16,188 bases of DNA. Source: CAZXCQ01 sp964639275. Its GTDB lineage: Bacteria; Desulfobacterota; DSM-4660; Desulfatiglandales; Desulfatiglandaceae. The number at the start of each line of letters is the position of its first letter. Position 1 is the stretch's first letter. Location: positions 1 to 16,188 of the forward strand of contig CAZXCQ010000139.1 in assembly GCA_964639275.1 (NCBI GenBank). Direction: 5' to 3'. The notes under the pieces were generated by a model. It was not told the DNA's origin, did not search any database, and saw only the letters and a list, made by a program, of their open reading frames with translations. This document shows, one piece after another, positions 1 through 7,821 of this stretch. A program made the position numbers and the translations under genes.

Positions 1-21
1 GATCCTTGCCTACCCGCAAAT

Positions 22-666
22 CTAACAATGATCAGGTGACACTACCAAAATTTTCGAAAATTGGAGTTTTTCGGTCATAGCAAAATCGAAATCCAGCAGC
101 AACGCCTCCTGCTGATCCTCCTGCCGGATGATGGACTCGATCTTCGTTGTGATTGTTCCACCTGCAACCCTTGACACAAAGACAATTCCGAGGTTTTCGA
201 ACTGGTCTGAGATCCCTTCCGGAACCCTTATACCAGCAGCCACAAAGCGGTTGATCGGTACAATGCCATCTTCACGGGAATAAGGGATAATATTAATATA
301 TCTCCAGCCCAATCGCTGTAAATCCTTCAGAGAATAAATCTCTAAAAGGATCTTTGTAAGCCTCTTAAATTCGCTTATGAATTTCCTGTGGCCTGAGTAG
401 TCCTTCTCATAAAAAGCAAACCGATTAATCGCCAGCATGATTCCAGCGTTGTGCTTTTCGTTTTCAAAGCGATAGGGAGCTAATGGATTCGCTTGACCAG
501 TGCTGGGTTGAGGAATCAGTATTTTCGGATACTTATTCCTTATTTTATCAAAGAACTCATTTCTCCTGCACTCAATGGCTAACTCAGCTGAAAACCTTAT
601 CTCACAGACAACCTCAACCAATGGGGAGTTTGGATAGATCTCTGAAATATCATATTTTGTTGCCAT
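22..666 (-). CDS. TIGR04255 family protein, C-terminus broken
   Basis: The N-terminus (SPLVEVVCEIRF at about residues 19-30) and the later LLLDFDF stretch match the TIGR04255 family, sporadically distributed proteins of unknown function often found in defence or mobile regions. The ATG at 666-664 is chosen because a GAGGG ribosome site lies just upstream; the frame is also open upstream of it. Family members usually run 240-280 residues and end in a conserved helix of about 40 residues. Here the family-like sequence stops near FSKI (about position 50) and the frame ends at a TAG soon after, so the C-terminus is missing or replaced. Only 21 bases remain before the window edge, so the cause is not visible. 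It follows a remnant of a DUF1156 gene. Function unknown. Confidence 0.72.
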   Translation of the reverse strand: MATKYDISEIYPNSPLVEVVCEIRFSAELAIECRRNEFFDKIRNKYPKILIPQPSTGQANPLAPYRFENEKHNAGIMLAINRFAFYEKDYSGHRKFISEFKRLTKILLEIYSLKDLQRLGWRYINIIPYSREDGIVPINRFVAAGIRVPEGISDQFENLGIVFVSRVAGGTITTKIESIIRQEDQQEALLLDFDFAMTEKLQFSKILVVSPDHC

Positions 667-710
667 AGTTCCCTCAAAAATCAATAAGTTGGGTATACCA
701 CAAACACTCT

Positions 711-870
711 AAAATCCCAATCCCTTCTTGCGCGCAAGGCCCCCATCCACCCAGCGTTTCACGTCCGTCCCAGCTGGATAAAGGGCCGAGAGGGCCTGGG
801 CCAAGGTCCTGAATTGGCGTCCCGGCCGACCCCTCCGGCACCAGCAGTCACTTCAGGCATCTCCACCGGG
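711..870 (-). pseudogene. decayed 3' end of a second DUF1156 methylase copy
   Basis: Read on the minus strand, the last 31 codons give a protein end (LAQALSALYPAGTD through RKKGLGF) that matches the C-terminus of the large methylase gene ending at 4239 in 29 of 31 residues; I count roughly 84% identity over the last 96 bases. Upstream, LLVPEG, VGRDA and QFRTLAQ lie in three different frames, so there are two frameshifts near 815-835. Similarity fades beyond about 870. No start or upstream part of such a gene exists here, since the DUF499 gene ends at 909. It is a non-functional fragment left by duplication or recombination. Confidence 0.8.
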
Positions 871-908
871 AAACCGCCCTTGCTCAAATCAATAAAGTCA
901 GAAAGTCA

Positions 909-1376
909 CTACGTCCCCGTCCCCCCATATTTCGTACCTACATTGTCATCCAGCCCCAGCCCCTGAAGGGCCGCCTTGGTTTCTTCTACCTGTTGATCGG
1001 CCAGGTCTTCCTCTAATGGGGCCTCGATGCTGACGCGGATCTTCAAATCCCCAGTTTGAACAAACTTGGTGAGTACCTTCATATAGAGATTGCTCCATTT
1101 CTGGGGCGCAACCTCACCGGACCAGGTCAGGCTTTTCGGACCTTTTTGCGGGGGTGGCGGAGGTGAAGGCTCTTTTTCTTTGGCCACGATGGCTACCCCG
1201 GCGATGCCCGTCTTTCCCGCTGCTGTGACGGTCACATTGAAATTGCCCAGATCCGGTCCTGCGGTGAATATGCCGTCCGCGTCGATGGTGCCGCCGGTCG
1301 CGGCCCATTCAAGGTATTCTGGCTGGATGGGCCTTTCGAACTGATCCAGTGCCTCTACCGTGAACGCCTGTTTCAT
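909..1376 (-). CDS. DUF499 ATPase, C-terminal part with Ig-like domain
   Basis: The piece begins with an Ig/BIG2-like module (FTVEALDQFERPI, then GGTIDADGIFTAG and FNVTVTAAGKTG at about 5-65), followed by a proline-rich linker (PSPPPPPQKGPK) and a C-terminal domain (WSGEVAPQKWSNLYMKVLTKF) that resembles other DUF499 C-termini. The start given is an internal Met; six codons (TQINAG) link it in frame to the TAG above. It ends at TAG followed at once by TGA. Ig-like modules are commoner in surface proteins, so one on an intracellular ATPase is notable. Confidence 0.75.
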   Translation of the reverse strand: MKQAFTVEALDQFERPIQPEYLEWAATGGTIDADGIFTAGPDLGNFNVTVTAAGKTGIAGVAIVAKEKEPSPPPPPQKGPKSLTWSGEVAPQKWSNLYMKVLTKFVQTGDLKIRVSIEAPLEEDLADQQVEETKAALQGLGLDDNVGTKYGGTGT

Positions 1377-1394
1377 GCCGGCATTGATCTGAGT

Positions 1395-3080
1395 CTATGC
1401 CGGGGAGATCACCAGTCGGGTGATCTGGGGCGGCTCCTTGTGTTTTTCAGCCTCGGCTGATGTCAAAATGAAAAGGTCTTCGGAGAGTTCAACGTCATCC
1501 GAGTTCAGGTCTGTCTTGTAAAGAAAGGGATCATAACCAGCGTTGGGCGCCTTGGCCACATATGCAATATGGCCTTCACGGACCCCACGGGCGATGGTTT
1601 CCTTGATGGTATCCGGATAGAGGAGACGGGGAAACTGGGGGGATGCGAAAAAGGCGTCCCGCACGGCCCGGGTGCTCCATTCGGTGAAGGCCGGGGGCCA
1701 GTTGCGCACCAGGTAACGCGGGGGGACCTCTTTTGCGATGATGTCTTTTTGCCGCAGTGAGGACAGGATGAATTTGGTCAGGGATTCCGCTGCGCTCGAT
1801 GTCACCAGCCCCAGGTCCATGGTGTCTATCTGGTTATTCTTTTCGAGATACATGACGTTTTTGTAGGCCCGCCACACGCTTTCGGCCAGATCGCGGCGGG
1901 CCTTTTTGACATTGATATCCAGTTGCTTTTTCTGAGGTTCATCCAGATTAAGATTCTCGCCCTTGATGTCTTCCCAGGCAATCAGCTTCCGCGCCTCCTC
2001 GGCCATCTGTGCCCCTGAGTCCGGTACAACCCACAGCAGGGCGCTCTTAAAGGTGCGGGCCGATTTACCGTATCCCCGGGTCATGGCATCCACCTGTTTC
2101 AGGATATCGGGCGTCTCTGATACTGAGCTTTCCGGCCCGAGGATCACCAGCGTAATCACGGGCCGATCCGGGATCTGGCCGCTTTTTTCCGGGAAAAAGA
2201 CCCGCTCCACCCCGTCGCTGGCAGGAAAGACCTTCTGGATTTCTTCCGTGACGCGGCTGTCGATGTCCTCGTCTTTTATGCTGGCCCGACGGTCGGCAAA
2301 CCGTTTGTTCAGGTTCTCCTTGAGGCTGAAGCGGTAGCGGTTCCGTTCGGTGGTCAGGTAGTAGCACGCATCTGTAAGACCCTCGAGGGCCGTCTCCACA
2401 TTTCCCAGATCCATGTCCGGGCCTGCCACAGCCAGCCGGATCTCAGGAAGGCTGGCCTCATCCTTTGTCTGTCCGCCGTTGGATTCAGAAAAGATAGTGG
2501 TGGCGACCTTTTTGTGGAGCTTAGCCTTCTTTATGGCATCCACGGCCTCCTCATCCAGGCGCACGGCATGGGCGTCCTTTTTGCCGCAGATATCCGTTGT
2601 GAGTGCTCCTTCCAGGCGGGATTCGCCCAACTGTTCAAAAACCGCTGATCGAAACTGCGGATCTTCAAGGGGCGCCGTCCCCAGACCGATCAGGGGGTCC
2701 TTTTCAGCGCCCTTGAACCCTTTCTGAAAGGCGTTGGAGACCCAGAGTGCCAGAAGCCGCAGGATCCCCCTTGTCTGCTGAAACCTCGGAAGGGCCTGCC
2801 ATTTACGCTCAAACACCGACAGAACCATGGGATGAAACGGATAGGTCGACTGAAAGGTCTCTTTTGCATGGTCAATGGAAAACCAGCTCGGGATCTGAGG
2901 GCGGTTGTCATTGAGCCAGTCCGCATACCCGTTGCACGTGGCAATGGCATCGGTCGTTAGGAGGACCTTCCCATCACCGCCCACATGCCGAGGATCCCAC
3001 TCAAACAGACGCCGGCGGATGATCTCTGAGGTCTCCGCCTCCGCCGACATGATAACGGCCTTGCTCAACCGATCCAGCAT
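1395..3080 (-). CDS. DUF499 ATPase, middle part
   Basis: This 561-residue piece continues the DUF499 frame after the TAA; the listed ATG at 3080 is an internal methionine, not a natural start. It carries the post-ATPase region with the family-like STYPFHPMVLSVFERKW and RGILRLLALWVSNAF stretches, then a charged helical region. I see no ribosome site that would let it be made on its own. It ends at an in-frame TAG after RLVISPA, beyond which the same frame continues into the Ig-like part. Confidence 0.82.
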   Translation of the reverse strand: MLDRLSKAVIMSAEAETSEIIRRRLFEWDPRHVGGDGKVLLTTDAIATCNGYADWLNDNRPQIPSWFSIDHAKETFQSTYPFHPMVLSVFERKWQALPRFQQTRGILRLLALWVSNAFQKGFKGAEKDPLIGLGTAPLEDPQFRSAVFEQLGESRLEGALTTDICGKKDAHAVRLDEEAVDAIKKAKLHKKVATTIFSESNGGQTKDEASLPEIRLAVAGPDMDLGNVETALEGLTDACYYLTTERNRYRFSLKENLNKRFADRRASIKDEDIDSRVTEEIQKVFPASDGVERVFFPEKSGQIPDRPVITLVILGPESSVSETPDILKQVDAMTRGYGKSARTFKSALLWVVPDSGAQMAEEARKLIAWEDIKGENLNLDEPQKKQLDINVKKARRDLAESVWRAYKNVMYLEKNNQIDTMDLGLVTSSAAESLTKFILSSLRQKDIIAKEVPPRYLVRNWPPAFTEWSTRAVRDAFFASPQFPRLLYPDTIKETIARGVREGHIAYVAKAPNAGYDPFLYKTDLNSDDVELSEDLFILTSAEAEKHKEPPQITRLVISPA

Positions 3081-3110
3081 CTTCTTGAACCGCTCATAGT
3101 CAGATCGGTC

Positions 3111-3878
3111 TTAGGCGGTCATCTCCAGTTCCGATGCCGGGATCGAGGCCACCAGCACCACCCGGTCGCTCCCCCTCGCTTCTTCGGACAGGTTCTGGAT
3201 GAAATTGTAGATCTGGGTCCCCAGGCCGCTCTTCCGGTTGCGGCTGATGTAGTTCATCAACTCATCGACAAGGATCAGACAGGGCCGGCCCTGCGGCAGG
3301 AACTTCCGGATAACTTCGCCCCCCGGGGCAACCTGTTCTTTCTCATGCTCAGCCACCGCACTGAAGCCGTCTTCACCGGAAATCTGGAATGCAATCTCCC
3401 CCCACGGCGTCTTCCGATGGGGTGTGCCATTGTCGCCGCCCCGGCCCTGTATGGAGTCAAACTCCGTACCCACGAAAACCGCGGTCGCGGCTTCCGGAAT
3501 CTGCTGAACCCCGGCCTCCCGGAGAATGGCGGCCACCCCCGGCCAGTTTTCTGATTTCCGGCCATTTGTTGCCAGGAGATAGAGGAGGGTCAGAGCGTGG
3601 GTCTTTCCGCCTCCGAACTGGGTCGCCATGTTGAATACCGCCGATGTCTCGGTCTTCTGACCGGAGATCCGCCGCACCACCTCGCCTGCCATCTGCCGCA
3701 GGTTCTTGGTGAGGAAGGTACGTTCAAAGAAACGTGCAGGGTTCTGGTAGTCCTCATTGGCCCGACCGTCCCGCACCTGATCCAGATGCACAGCAAACTC
3801 CGATGCATCCAGAGGCCTTCCCTCCCGCAGGTCCTCGCGCGGCGTCACGACGCTGTACCACGGTTTCAGTCTTGCCAT
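3111..3878 (-). CDS. DUF499 ATPase, N-terminal P-loop part
   Basis: This 255-residue piece holds the nucleotide-binding core: Walker A QFGGGKTHAL at about 88-97, Walker B LILVDELMNY at 201-210, and a sensor-1-like VVLVASIPA at 240-248. The opening LKPWYSVVTPREDLREG is typical of DUF499 N-termini. It ends at an in-frame TAA directly after EMTA; the next codons (DRSDYERFKKMLDRL) continue the family sequence in the same frame. As a stand-alone product it would be an ATPase core lacking its lid and C-terminal regions. Confidence 0.85.
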   Translation of the reverse strand: MARLKPWYSVVTPREDLREGRPLDASEFAVHLDQVRDGRANEDYQNPARFFERTFLTKNLRQMAGEVVRRISGQKTETSAVFNMATQFGGGKTHALTLLYLLATNGRKSENWPGVAAILREAGVQQIPEAATAVFVGTEFDSIQGRGGDNGTPHRKTPWGEIAFQISGEDGFSAVAEHEKEQVAPGGEVIRKFLPQGRPCLILVDELMNYISRNRKSGLGTQIYNFIQNLSEEARGSDRVVLVASIPASELEMTA

Positions 3879-3895
3879 GTTACCTTCTCCATTCA

Positions 3896-3910
3896 GTTAC
3901 CATAGGTAAC
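3896..3910. promoter_or_regulatory. 15-bp palindrome upstream of DUF499
   Basis: GTTACC-ATA-GGTAAC is a perfect 6-bp inverted repeat centred about 25 bp upstream of the DUF499 ATG, and a further GTTACC half-site overlaps the gene start at 3879-3884. It could be an operator; it could equally be chance. No promoter boxes stand out beside it. Confidence 0.25.
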
Positions 3911-3963
3911 GAGTTTCAATCTGGCACATCCTTGAAATAGTCGGTGTAAAAGCATTTCAGAGA

Positions 3964-4227
3964 TCAGGCGCCCCCCGTGACCTGATCCCAACCCAATTCT
4001 TTGTAGTGCCTCCAAAAATGACGCACATCCCTTGCAAATGCCTGAATGGCCGACTCCTTTGTCTTTCCAGTCGCATAGACATGCAGGCTTTCATTTTCAG
4101 CGAAAAATAGGCTTTCACCCTTAACAATTTTGACGGGGACCGGCTTTCCAAAGATAATGACATGATCCATATCACCATCCCGAAAATCGTTGATTTCCGC
4201 TTTTCGTTTTCTTGAATTGATTGGCAT
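3964..4227 (-). CDS. small hypothetical protein (87 aa), antitoxin-like fold possible
   Basis: I do not recognise this family with certainty. The protein is MPINSRKRKAEINDFRDGD..., with a basic N-terminus, a central segment rich in beta-type residues (DHVIIFGKPVPVKIVKGESLFF) and a helical end (GKTKESAIQAFARDVRHFW). That layout, especially the TKESAIQAF step, loosely recalls HicB-like or other small antitoxin proteins, but no catalytic or DNA-binding motif is clear. ATG 4227 is preferred over the TTG at 4242 because GGGTGG lies just upstream. It follows the DUF1156 stop at 4239 with a short overlap or gap and lies 85 bp before DUF499, so it is probably in the same operon. Confidence 0.55.
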   Translation of the reverse strand: MPINSRKRKAEINDFRDGDMDHVIIFGKPVPVKIVKGESLFFAENESLHVYATGKTKESAIQAFARDVRHFWRHYKELGWDQVTGGA

Positions 4228-4238
4228 CTTCCACCCGT

Positions 4239-6278
4239 TCAAAAACCCAAGCCCTTCTTTCGGGCAAGGACCCCATCCACCCAGCGTTTCTCATCCGTTC
4301 CTGCAGGATAAAGGGCCGACAGGGCCTGGGCTAGACGCCAGAAAAGGGGATTTCGGCCCACGCCTTCTTCCACCAGGAACCGCTTCATGGCCTCCCCCCG
4401 GCCTGCGCCGAAAAGGATCATGCTCTGGTGCAACTGATCCAGCACAGTTGATCCGAGTCTTCCTGATAGATCTCCTCCCCAGCCCCCGGAATCGCTCTCC
4501 ATCTCTTTCAGCTCATCCATAAATGCAAACTTTTGCTGGCTTGCTTTCTTCTTCCGGCTCCTGGGCGCCTCCCCGGCATCTTTGCCAAAAAGGTATCGGG
4601 TCCGCGCGCCGGCAGAGAGGAGCATGGCGGTGTCCCCTTTGATCTGAACCAGATGGGAGAGTTTTTCCAGGTGCGCCCCCAGCCCCTGGGCGATCTTTCG
4701 GGCCGCATCGTACTCCAGACTGTAGCCCAGCAAACTCTTTGCCTGCGAACCCTCTTCATCCCCACCATGATTACCATTGACAGCCGTCCGCAATGTCCAT
4801 AGCCACATGGCCGTCAATCTGGCATCCTCTTCAAAACCAGACGCATCCGCTCCCTCAAAGATCATGTTCAGGGCCTCCCGCGAAACAGCAGCCCATACCT
4901 CTTCCAGATACTCCTTTAACTCCACCTTTTCACCGCTAGTCTTCTCAACCGACGAATAACGGGAATAGATCTCCAGTGCCGGACCCAAACAGGAAAAAAT
5001 TGCATCAGCTCCGACCACTCCTTCTTCTGCCAGACGTGGCAACCATTCGTGGATGCGTCTAGGAAGTTCGGCAAGCACGTCACGCCAATCACCGATGTCT
5101 GCGTCTTGAATGCTTCTATCTGATTTCTTTCGAGGGCGACACACAAGATGAACGGAGGATCCAAGGGCAGCAGCTTCAATTGCTCGAAGTCGCACAGCTC
5201 GCTCGGTGTCAATGGGCCATGAAGCAACAACAATCCAGTCTGCATCTAATACAGATTGGAGCATGGTCTCCCATGCATCAGTAGTCTTATGAGCAAATAC
5301 GATTACCGCTAATCCATTAACGTGAATTTCGCGATGCCCTTCACTCAAAGCCTGAGTCATCAGATTTTCGAAATATGATTTCGTTTTGTATCGACACTCA
5401 GGATTTCTCTCTGCTAGCTGGACTATTTCTCCTCTTTTGGGTGTTAATTCTGATGCGAACAATTCTGGAAAATACTCATTCAAATTACGCTTTAGCCATA
5501 CATAAAAAAAATCTGAAAGATCGGCATATGGAACAGCATCATAATACGGAGGATCGGTGACATATAGGTCAATGGAGTCATCGGGCAAAATATGCTTTGA
5601 CGCATCTGCTATATCTGTTTCAGCTATATCTGATTGAGTTTGGGGTTCATGTTCAATCACTCTAACAATCCAATTATAGGCCCCATGCCATGAGCCAGTT
5701 GACCCGGAAATTGGAACAGCTTCTACAAAACCCCATACAATTCCAAGGGCCTGTCTTCCGAATGTGTTCCCTACTGCCTCAATAGGTAGCCAGCGACAAA
5801 TCGAAGATAACAAGTCTGCTTGACGATCAATTGCAAGTGAAAGGCAGGCTATCAGTGCTCGTATGAAATCCTTGTCGTTTCCAGACACCATCTGTGAAGC
5901 TTTTTGAACAAGTGTACTCAAGACAGTTAGAGCTAGCATTTGGCGTCTCGAGAATAAATCTCCCCATGCATGTATCCCGATTAGATGCACGTTGAAAATG
6001 CTTCGCAAATATGGCAATTCTTCTTTTAGGTAGGTATTTTTTCCCTGATGAAATTGATTTTCGAGTGAATCTAATTTCGCCTTAGCTGCTTCAACAGCCA
6101 ACAAATCATCTTCCACTGGCAAGCGATATTGCCTACCCTTTGAGTCGCTTGAAGTTGTTACCACAGCCATTAATCGCGAATCATCTGCTCCACCCCTGCG
6201 AGCAACAAATTGATTACGTACATTTTTGGCAGCCGTTGTATATCCTGAAATGGGGCACGTCACAGCACTACGAGCCAC
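4239..6278 (-). CDS. DUF1156 DNA methylase, C-terminal catalytic part
   Basis: The listed start is an internal GTG; the same frame is open upstream to about 6320 (FEPKKESEVGLGT). It holds the degenerate Zn-ribbon region (TCPISGYTT at 7-15, then VRNQFVARRGGADDSRLMAV) and catalytic motif IV, DPPYYDAVPYADLSDFFYVW, from 242. Family Zn ribbons have CPxC here; this copy has CPIS, so one ligand is lost. The final RWVDGVLARKKGLGF is duplicated at 711-806. Base composition changes within the gene: 5,030-6,700 is visibly AT-richer than 4,240-5,000, which hints at a mosaic origin. Confidence 0.85.
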   Translation of the reverse strand: MARSAVTCPISGYTTAAKNVRNQFVARRGGADDSRLMAVVTTSSDSKGRQYRLPVEDDLLAVEAAKAKLDSLENQFHQGKNTYLKEELPYLRSIFNVHLIGIHAWGDLFSRRQMLALTVLSTLVQKASQMVSGNDKDFIRALIACLSLAIDRQADLLSSICRWLPIEAVGNTFGRQALGIVWGFVEAVPISGSTGSWHGAYNWIVRVIEHEPQTQSDIAETDIADASKHILPDDSIDLYVTDPPYYDAVPYADLSDFFYVWLKRNLNEYFPELFASELTPKRGEIVQLAERNPECRYKTKSYFENLMTQALSEGHREIHVNGLAVIVFAHKTTDAWETMLQSVLDADWIVVASWPIDTERAVRLRAIEAAALGSSVHLVCRPRKKSDRSIQDADIGDWRDVLAELPRRIHEWLPRLAEEGVVGADAIFSCLGPALEIYSRYSSVEKTSGEKVELKEYLEEVWAAVSREALNMIFEGADASGFEEDARLTAMWLWTLRTAVNGNHGGDEEGSQAKSLLGYSLEYDAARKIAQGLGAHLEKLSHLVQIKGDTAMLLSAGARTRYLFGKDAGEAPRSRKKKASQQKFAFMDELKEMESDSGGWGGDLSGRLGSTVLDQLHQSMILFGAGRGEAMKRFLVEEGVGRNPLFWRLAQALSALYPAGTDEKRWVDGVLARKKGLGF

Positions 6279-6283
6279 TGTAC

Positions 6284-7258
6284 CTAATCCAACCTCTGAT
6301 TCTTTTTTTGGTTCAAAAATCTAAAAAGAGGTCGGCGAACTGTTCGTGAATGCCCATCAGCATAAGTTATATTAACTGTTTCACTTTTTAACGAACCGCT
6401 TTCATCAAGAATCCAACGAAGTGCATACTTGTGTTTTCCTTTTTTCGTCAGCCAAAGAGAACGTAATAGAGGGACTTCTACCGGGATATTATCTTTAGCC
6501 GGGGCCTCAGATAGGATGACCCTTGACCATATGTATGCAATGGGAGTCCTGCTATTACTTTCTTTTGGATAGAATTCCACGAGTTCCTTTTCTGCTTGTT
6601 CTTCAATCCAGCCTCCCCATCTTCTAACTTCATTAGCCAGTTTTTGACCATATTTGGGAATATATTCCAATACGACTTTGTTAAGGAGAACAGCCACCGG
6701 ATTAAGATCTGAAGCGAAAGCATCTGCTCCAATCCGGAGTGCTTCTAGCGGAATCACCCCACCGCCAGCAAAAGGATCCGCCACCAGTGGGCGTGAGCCC
6801 GATTTCCCACTCAAGACTTCGTGGGCTGTCTGGGTCAACAGGCGGCTTGCCTCCAAGTACTCAGGAACTGTGGAATTATCCCAGTTGGCGAAATCGGCAA
6901 TGAAATCCAGTAACGCTGAGCGCAATTCAACCAGATTATCCAGTTTTCGTTCATCTTTTGATATACCCACAAATCGAGGCCAACTATCTTCACTCACCAA
7001 GTCGAGATGATCCTTTGCCCACACTGTCATCTGCTCTCGGGCTACCCTTCGGAACATGTCCGGGCACAAAGGGTCTGCCGGGTCCGGCCAGAGCGAGGCG
7101 CATATGACTGCGCGGCAAGCGGCCAGCAGGCGGCGTGCCCACCAGATATGAAGAGTGGAGATGTGGCCGTGTCGGATGCTCTTTTCTCTCCGTGCATGTG
7201 CAGAGATCCGTTTGATAGGCAGGTCCACTTCGATCAAGCGTTTCGGGTAATTTGTCAT
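6284..7258 (-). CDS. DUF1156 DNA methylase, N-terminal (SAM-binding) part
   Basis: The start KRLIEVDLPIKRISAHARREKSI and the LHIWWARRLLAACRA stretch at about 36-50 are the DUF1156 signature. SAM-binding motif I is DPFAGGG at 161-167, followed by the acidic SDLNP at 183-187. The last residues (FLNQKKNQRLD) are off-frame with respect to the family because of the frameshift; the frame ends at TAG 6286-6284. Confidence 0.86.
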   Translation of the reverse strand: MTNYPKRLIEVDLPIKRISAHARREKSIRHGHISTLHIWWARRLLAACRAVICASLWPDPADPLCPDMFRRVAREQMTVWAKDHLDLVSEDSWPRFVGISKDERKLDNLVELRSALLDFIADFANWDNSTVPEYLEASRLLTQTAHEVLSGKSGSRPLVADPFAGGGVIPLEALRIGADAFASDLNPVAVLLNKVVLEYIPKYGQKLANEVRRWGGWIEEQAEKELVEFYPKESNSRTPIAYIWSRVILSEAPAKDNIPVEVPLLRSLWLTKKGKHKYALRWILDESGSLKSETVNITYADGHSRTVRRPLFRFLNQKKNQRLD

Positions 7259-7809
7259 ATGGTAATCGCTTCTTTCAGGAGTTTGGTAAACATCGCACAG
7301 TCTTGGACTTCAGCATAGGCCCGAGCCAGCTCACCCATTAACAACTCTTTCTCGACACATAGGTGCTCGGCTAATCTGAGAATCCACTCATGGTGATTTA
7401 CATTCTGGAGATCTCTCGCAGCGTAATAGTCTGACCAATCTAAGCCATAAGTCGCCCTCAGATACTTGGTTACCCTTACGGTCGAAAAAACCTCTTTCTC
7501 AGGCGGCGCCGATCCTGGCAAAGAAAATATGTTGTTTTTAGGGATTATACTCTGGTCCCCATCGAGTACTGCGGCAACCTGGATTCCTGAATCCTTAAGA
7601 CAGCGCATCGTTGTTCGGATCGAGCCGTGATCCCCTGCAATATTTACGCGAATTGTTTGGAGGAATACACTGTCGTTTCGGCGTACCATTTCAGTAACGA
7701 TTGCTTTGGCAAAACTGTCTTCCACCAGGATGTTAAGGGCCTTTTCGCGGCCTTCAGTCATAAGACTATTCACCTCCGATGCTGTTAGACCTTGTAACTG
7801 GCGCAACAT
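7255..7809 (-). CDS. OLD-like ATPase, C-terminal TOPRIM part
   Basis: This 184-residue piece begins four codons after the second TAG in the same frame. TOPRIM hallmarks are visible: the acidic ILVED strand at about 27-31, and AAVLDGDQS at 79-87 giving the DxD metal site. The C-terminal part is helical. Its stop (TGA) overlaps the DUF1156 ATG, so translation of this segment would couple to the methylase. It could act as a separate TOPRIM subunit if initiated at the internal ATG, but no good ribosome site is evident. Confidence 0.72.
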   Translation of the reverse strand: MLRQLQGLTASEVNSLMTEGREKALNILVEDSFAKAIVTEMVRRNDSVFLQTIRVNIAGDHGSIRTTMRCLKDSGIQVAAVLDGDQSIIPKNNIFSLPGSAPPEKEVFSTVRVTKYLRATYGLDWSDYYAARDLQNVNHHEWILRLAEHLCVEKELLMGELARAYAEVQDCAMFTKLLKEAITI

Positions 7810-7821
7810 TCCAGAATCGTG

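Larger units (their letters stand above)
909..3878 (-). pseudogene. DUF499 (COG1483) AAA+ ATPase, interrupted by two in-frame stops
   Basis: The whole reading frame is 990 codons. It is interrupted at codon 256 (TAA, 3113-3111) and at codon 828 (TAG, 1397-1395), with no frame change at either place, so both look like point nonsense changes. Family homologues are continuous proteins of about 950-1,100 residues. The ATG at 3878 has a strong ribosome site (GGAGAAGG). DUF499 ATPases are large P-loop proteins that often lie beside DUF1156 methylases in predicted DNA-modification defence loci and are related in style to BREX PglY/BrxC. The frame ends in tandem TAG-TGA. The protein could still be made in pieces or by readthrough; otherwise the gene is dead. 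The three pieces are listed separately. Confidence 0.82.
4239..7258 (-). pseudogene. DUF1156 (COG1743) adenine-specific DNA methylase, single -1 frameshift
   Basis: The two pieces (324 and 679 residues) together give the usual length of about 1,000 residues for this Zn-ribbon-containing methylase family. Expected role: N6-adenine methylation of host DNA using S-adenosylmethionine, as the self-marking arm of a defence system. SAM motif I is in the first piece and catalytic DPPY in the second. The frames meet near 6302-6320; restoring one T in a T5 run (minus-strand view, 6315-6319) gives RFFEPKKESEVGLGTV, which fits the family. The gene start ATG at 7258 overlaps the ATPase stop (ATGA), so the two are co-translated. 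See findings for the slippery heptamer at the same place. Confidence 0.82.

Noticed and set aside
909..3878. Genetic code with TAA and TAG both read as glutamine
   Set aside because: The apparently intact HD gene ends at TAA in an exact overlap with the next start, and the small gene at 12594 also ends in TAA, so TAA works as a normal stop here.
3957..4178. alternative-frame 73-codon ORF over the small hypothetical gene
   Set aside because: The overlapping frame starting at 4227 has the better ribosome site and fits the operon spacing.
5375..5560. plus-strand ORF with a hydrophobic leucine-rich segment resembling a membrane helix
   Set aside because: It lies wholly inside the methylase gene on the other strand; the hydrophobic look comes from the opposite-strand codons.
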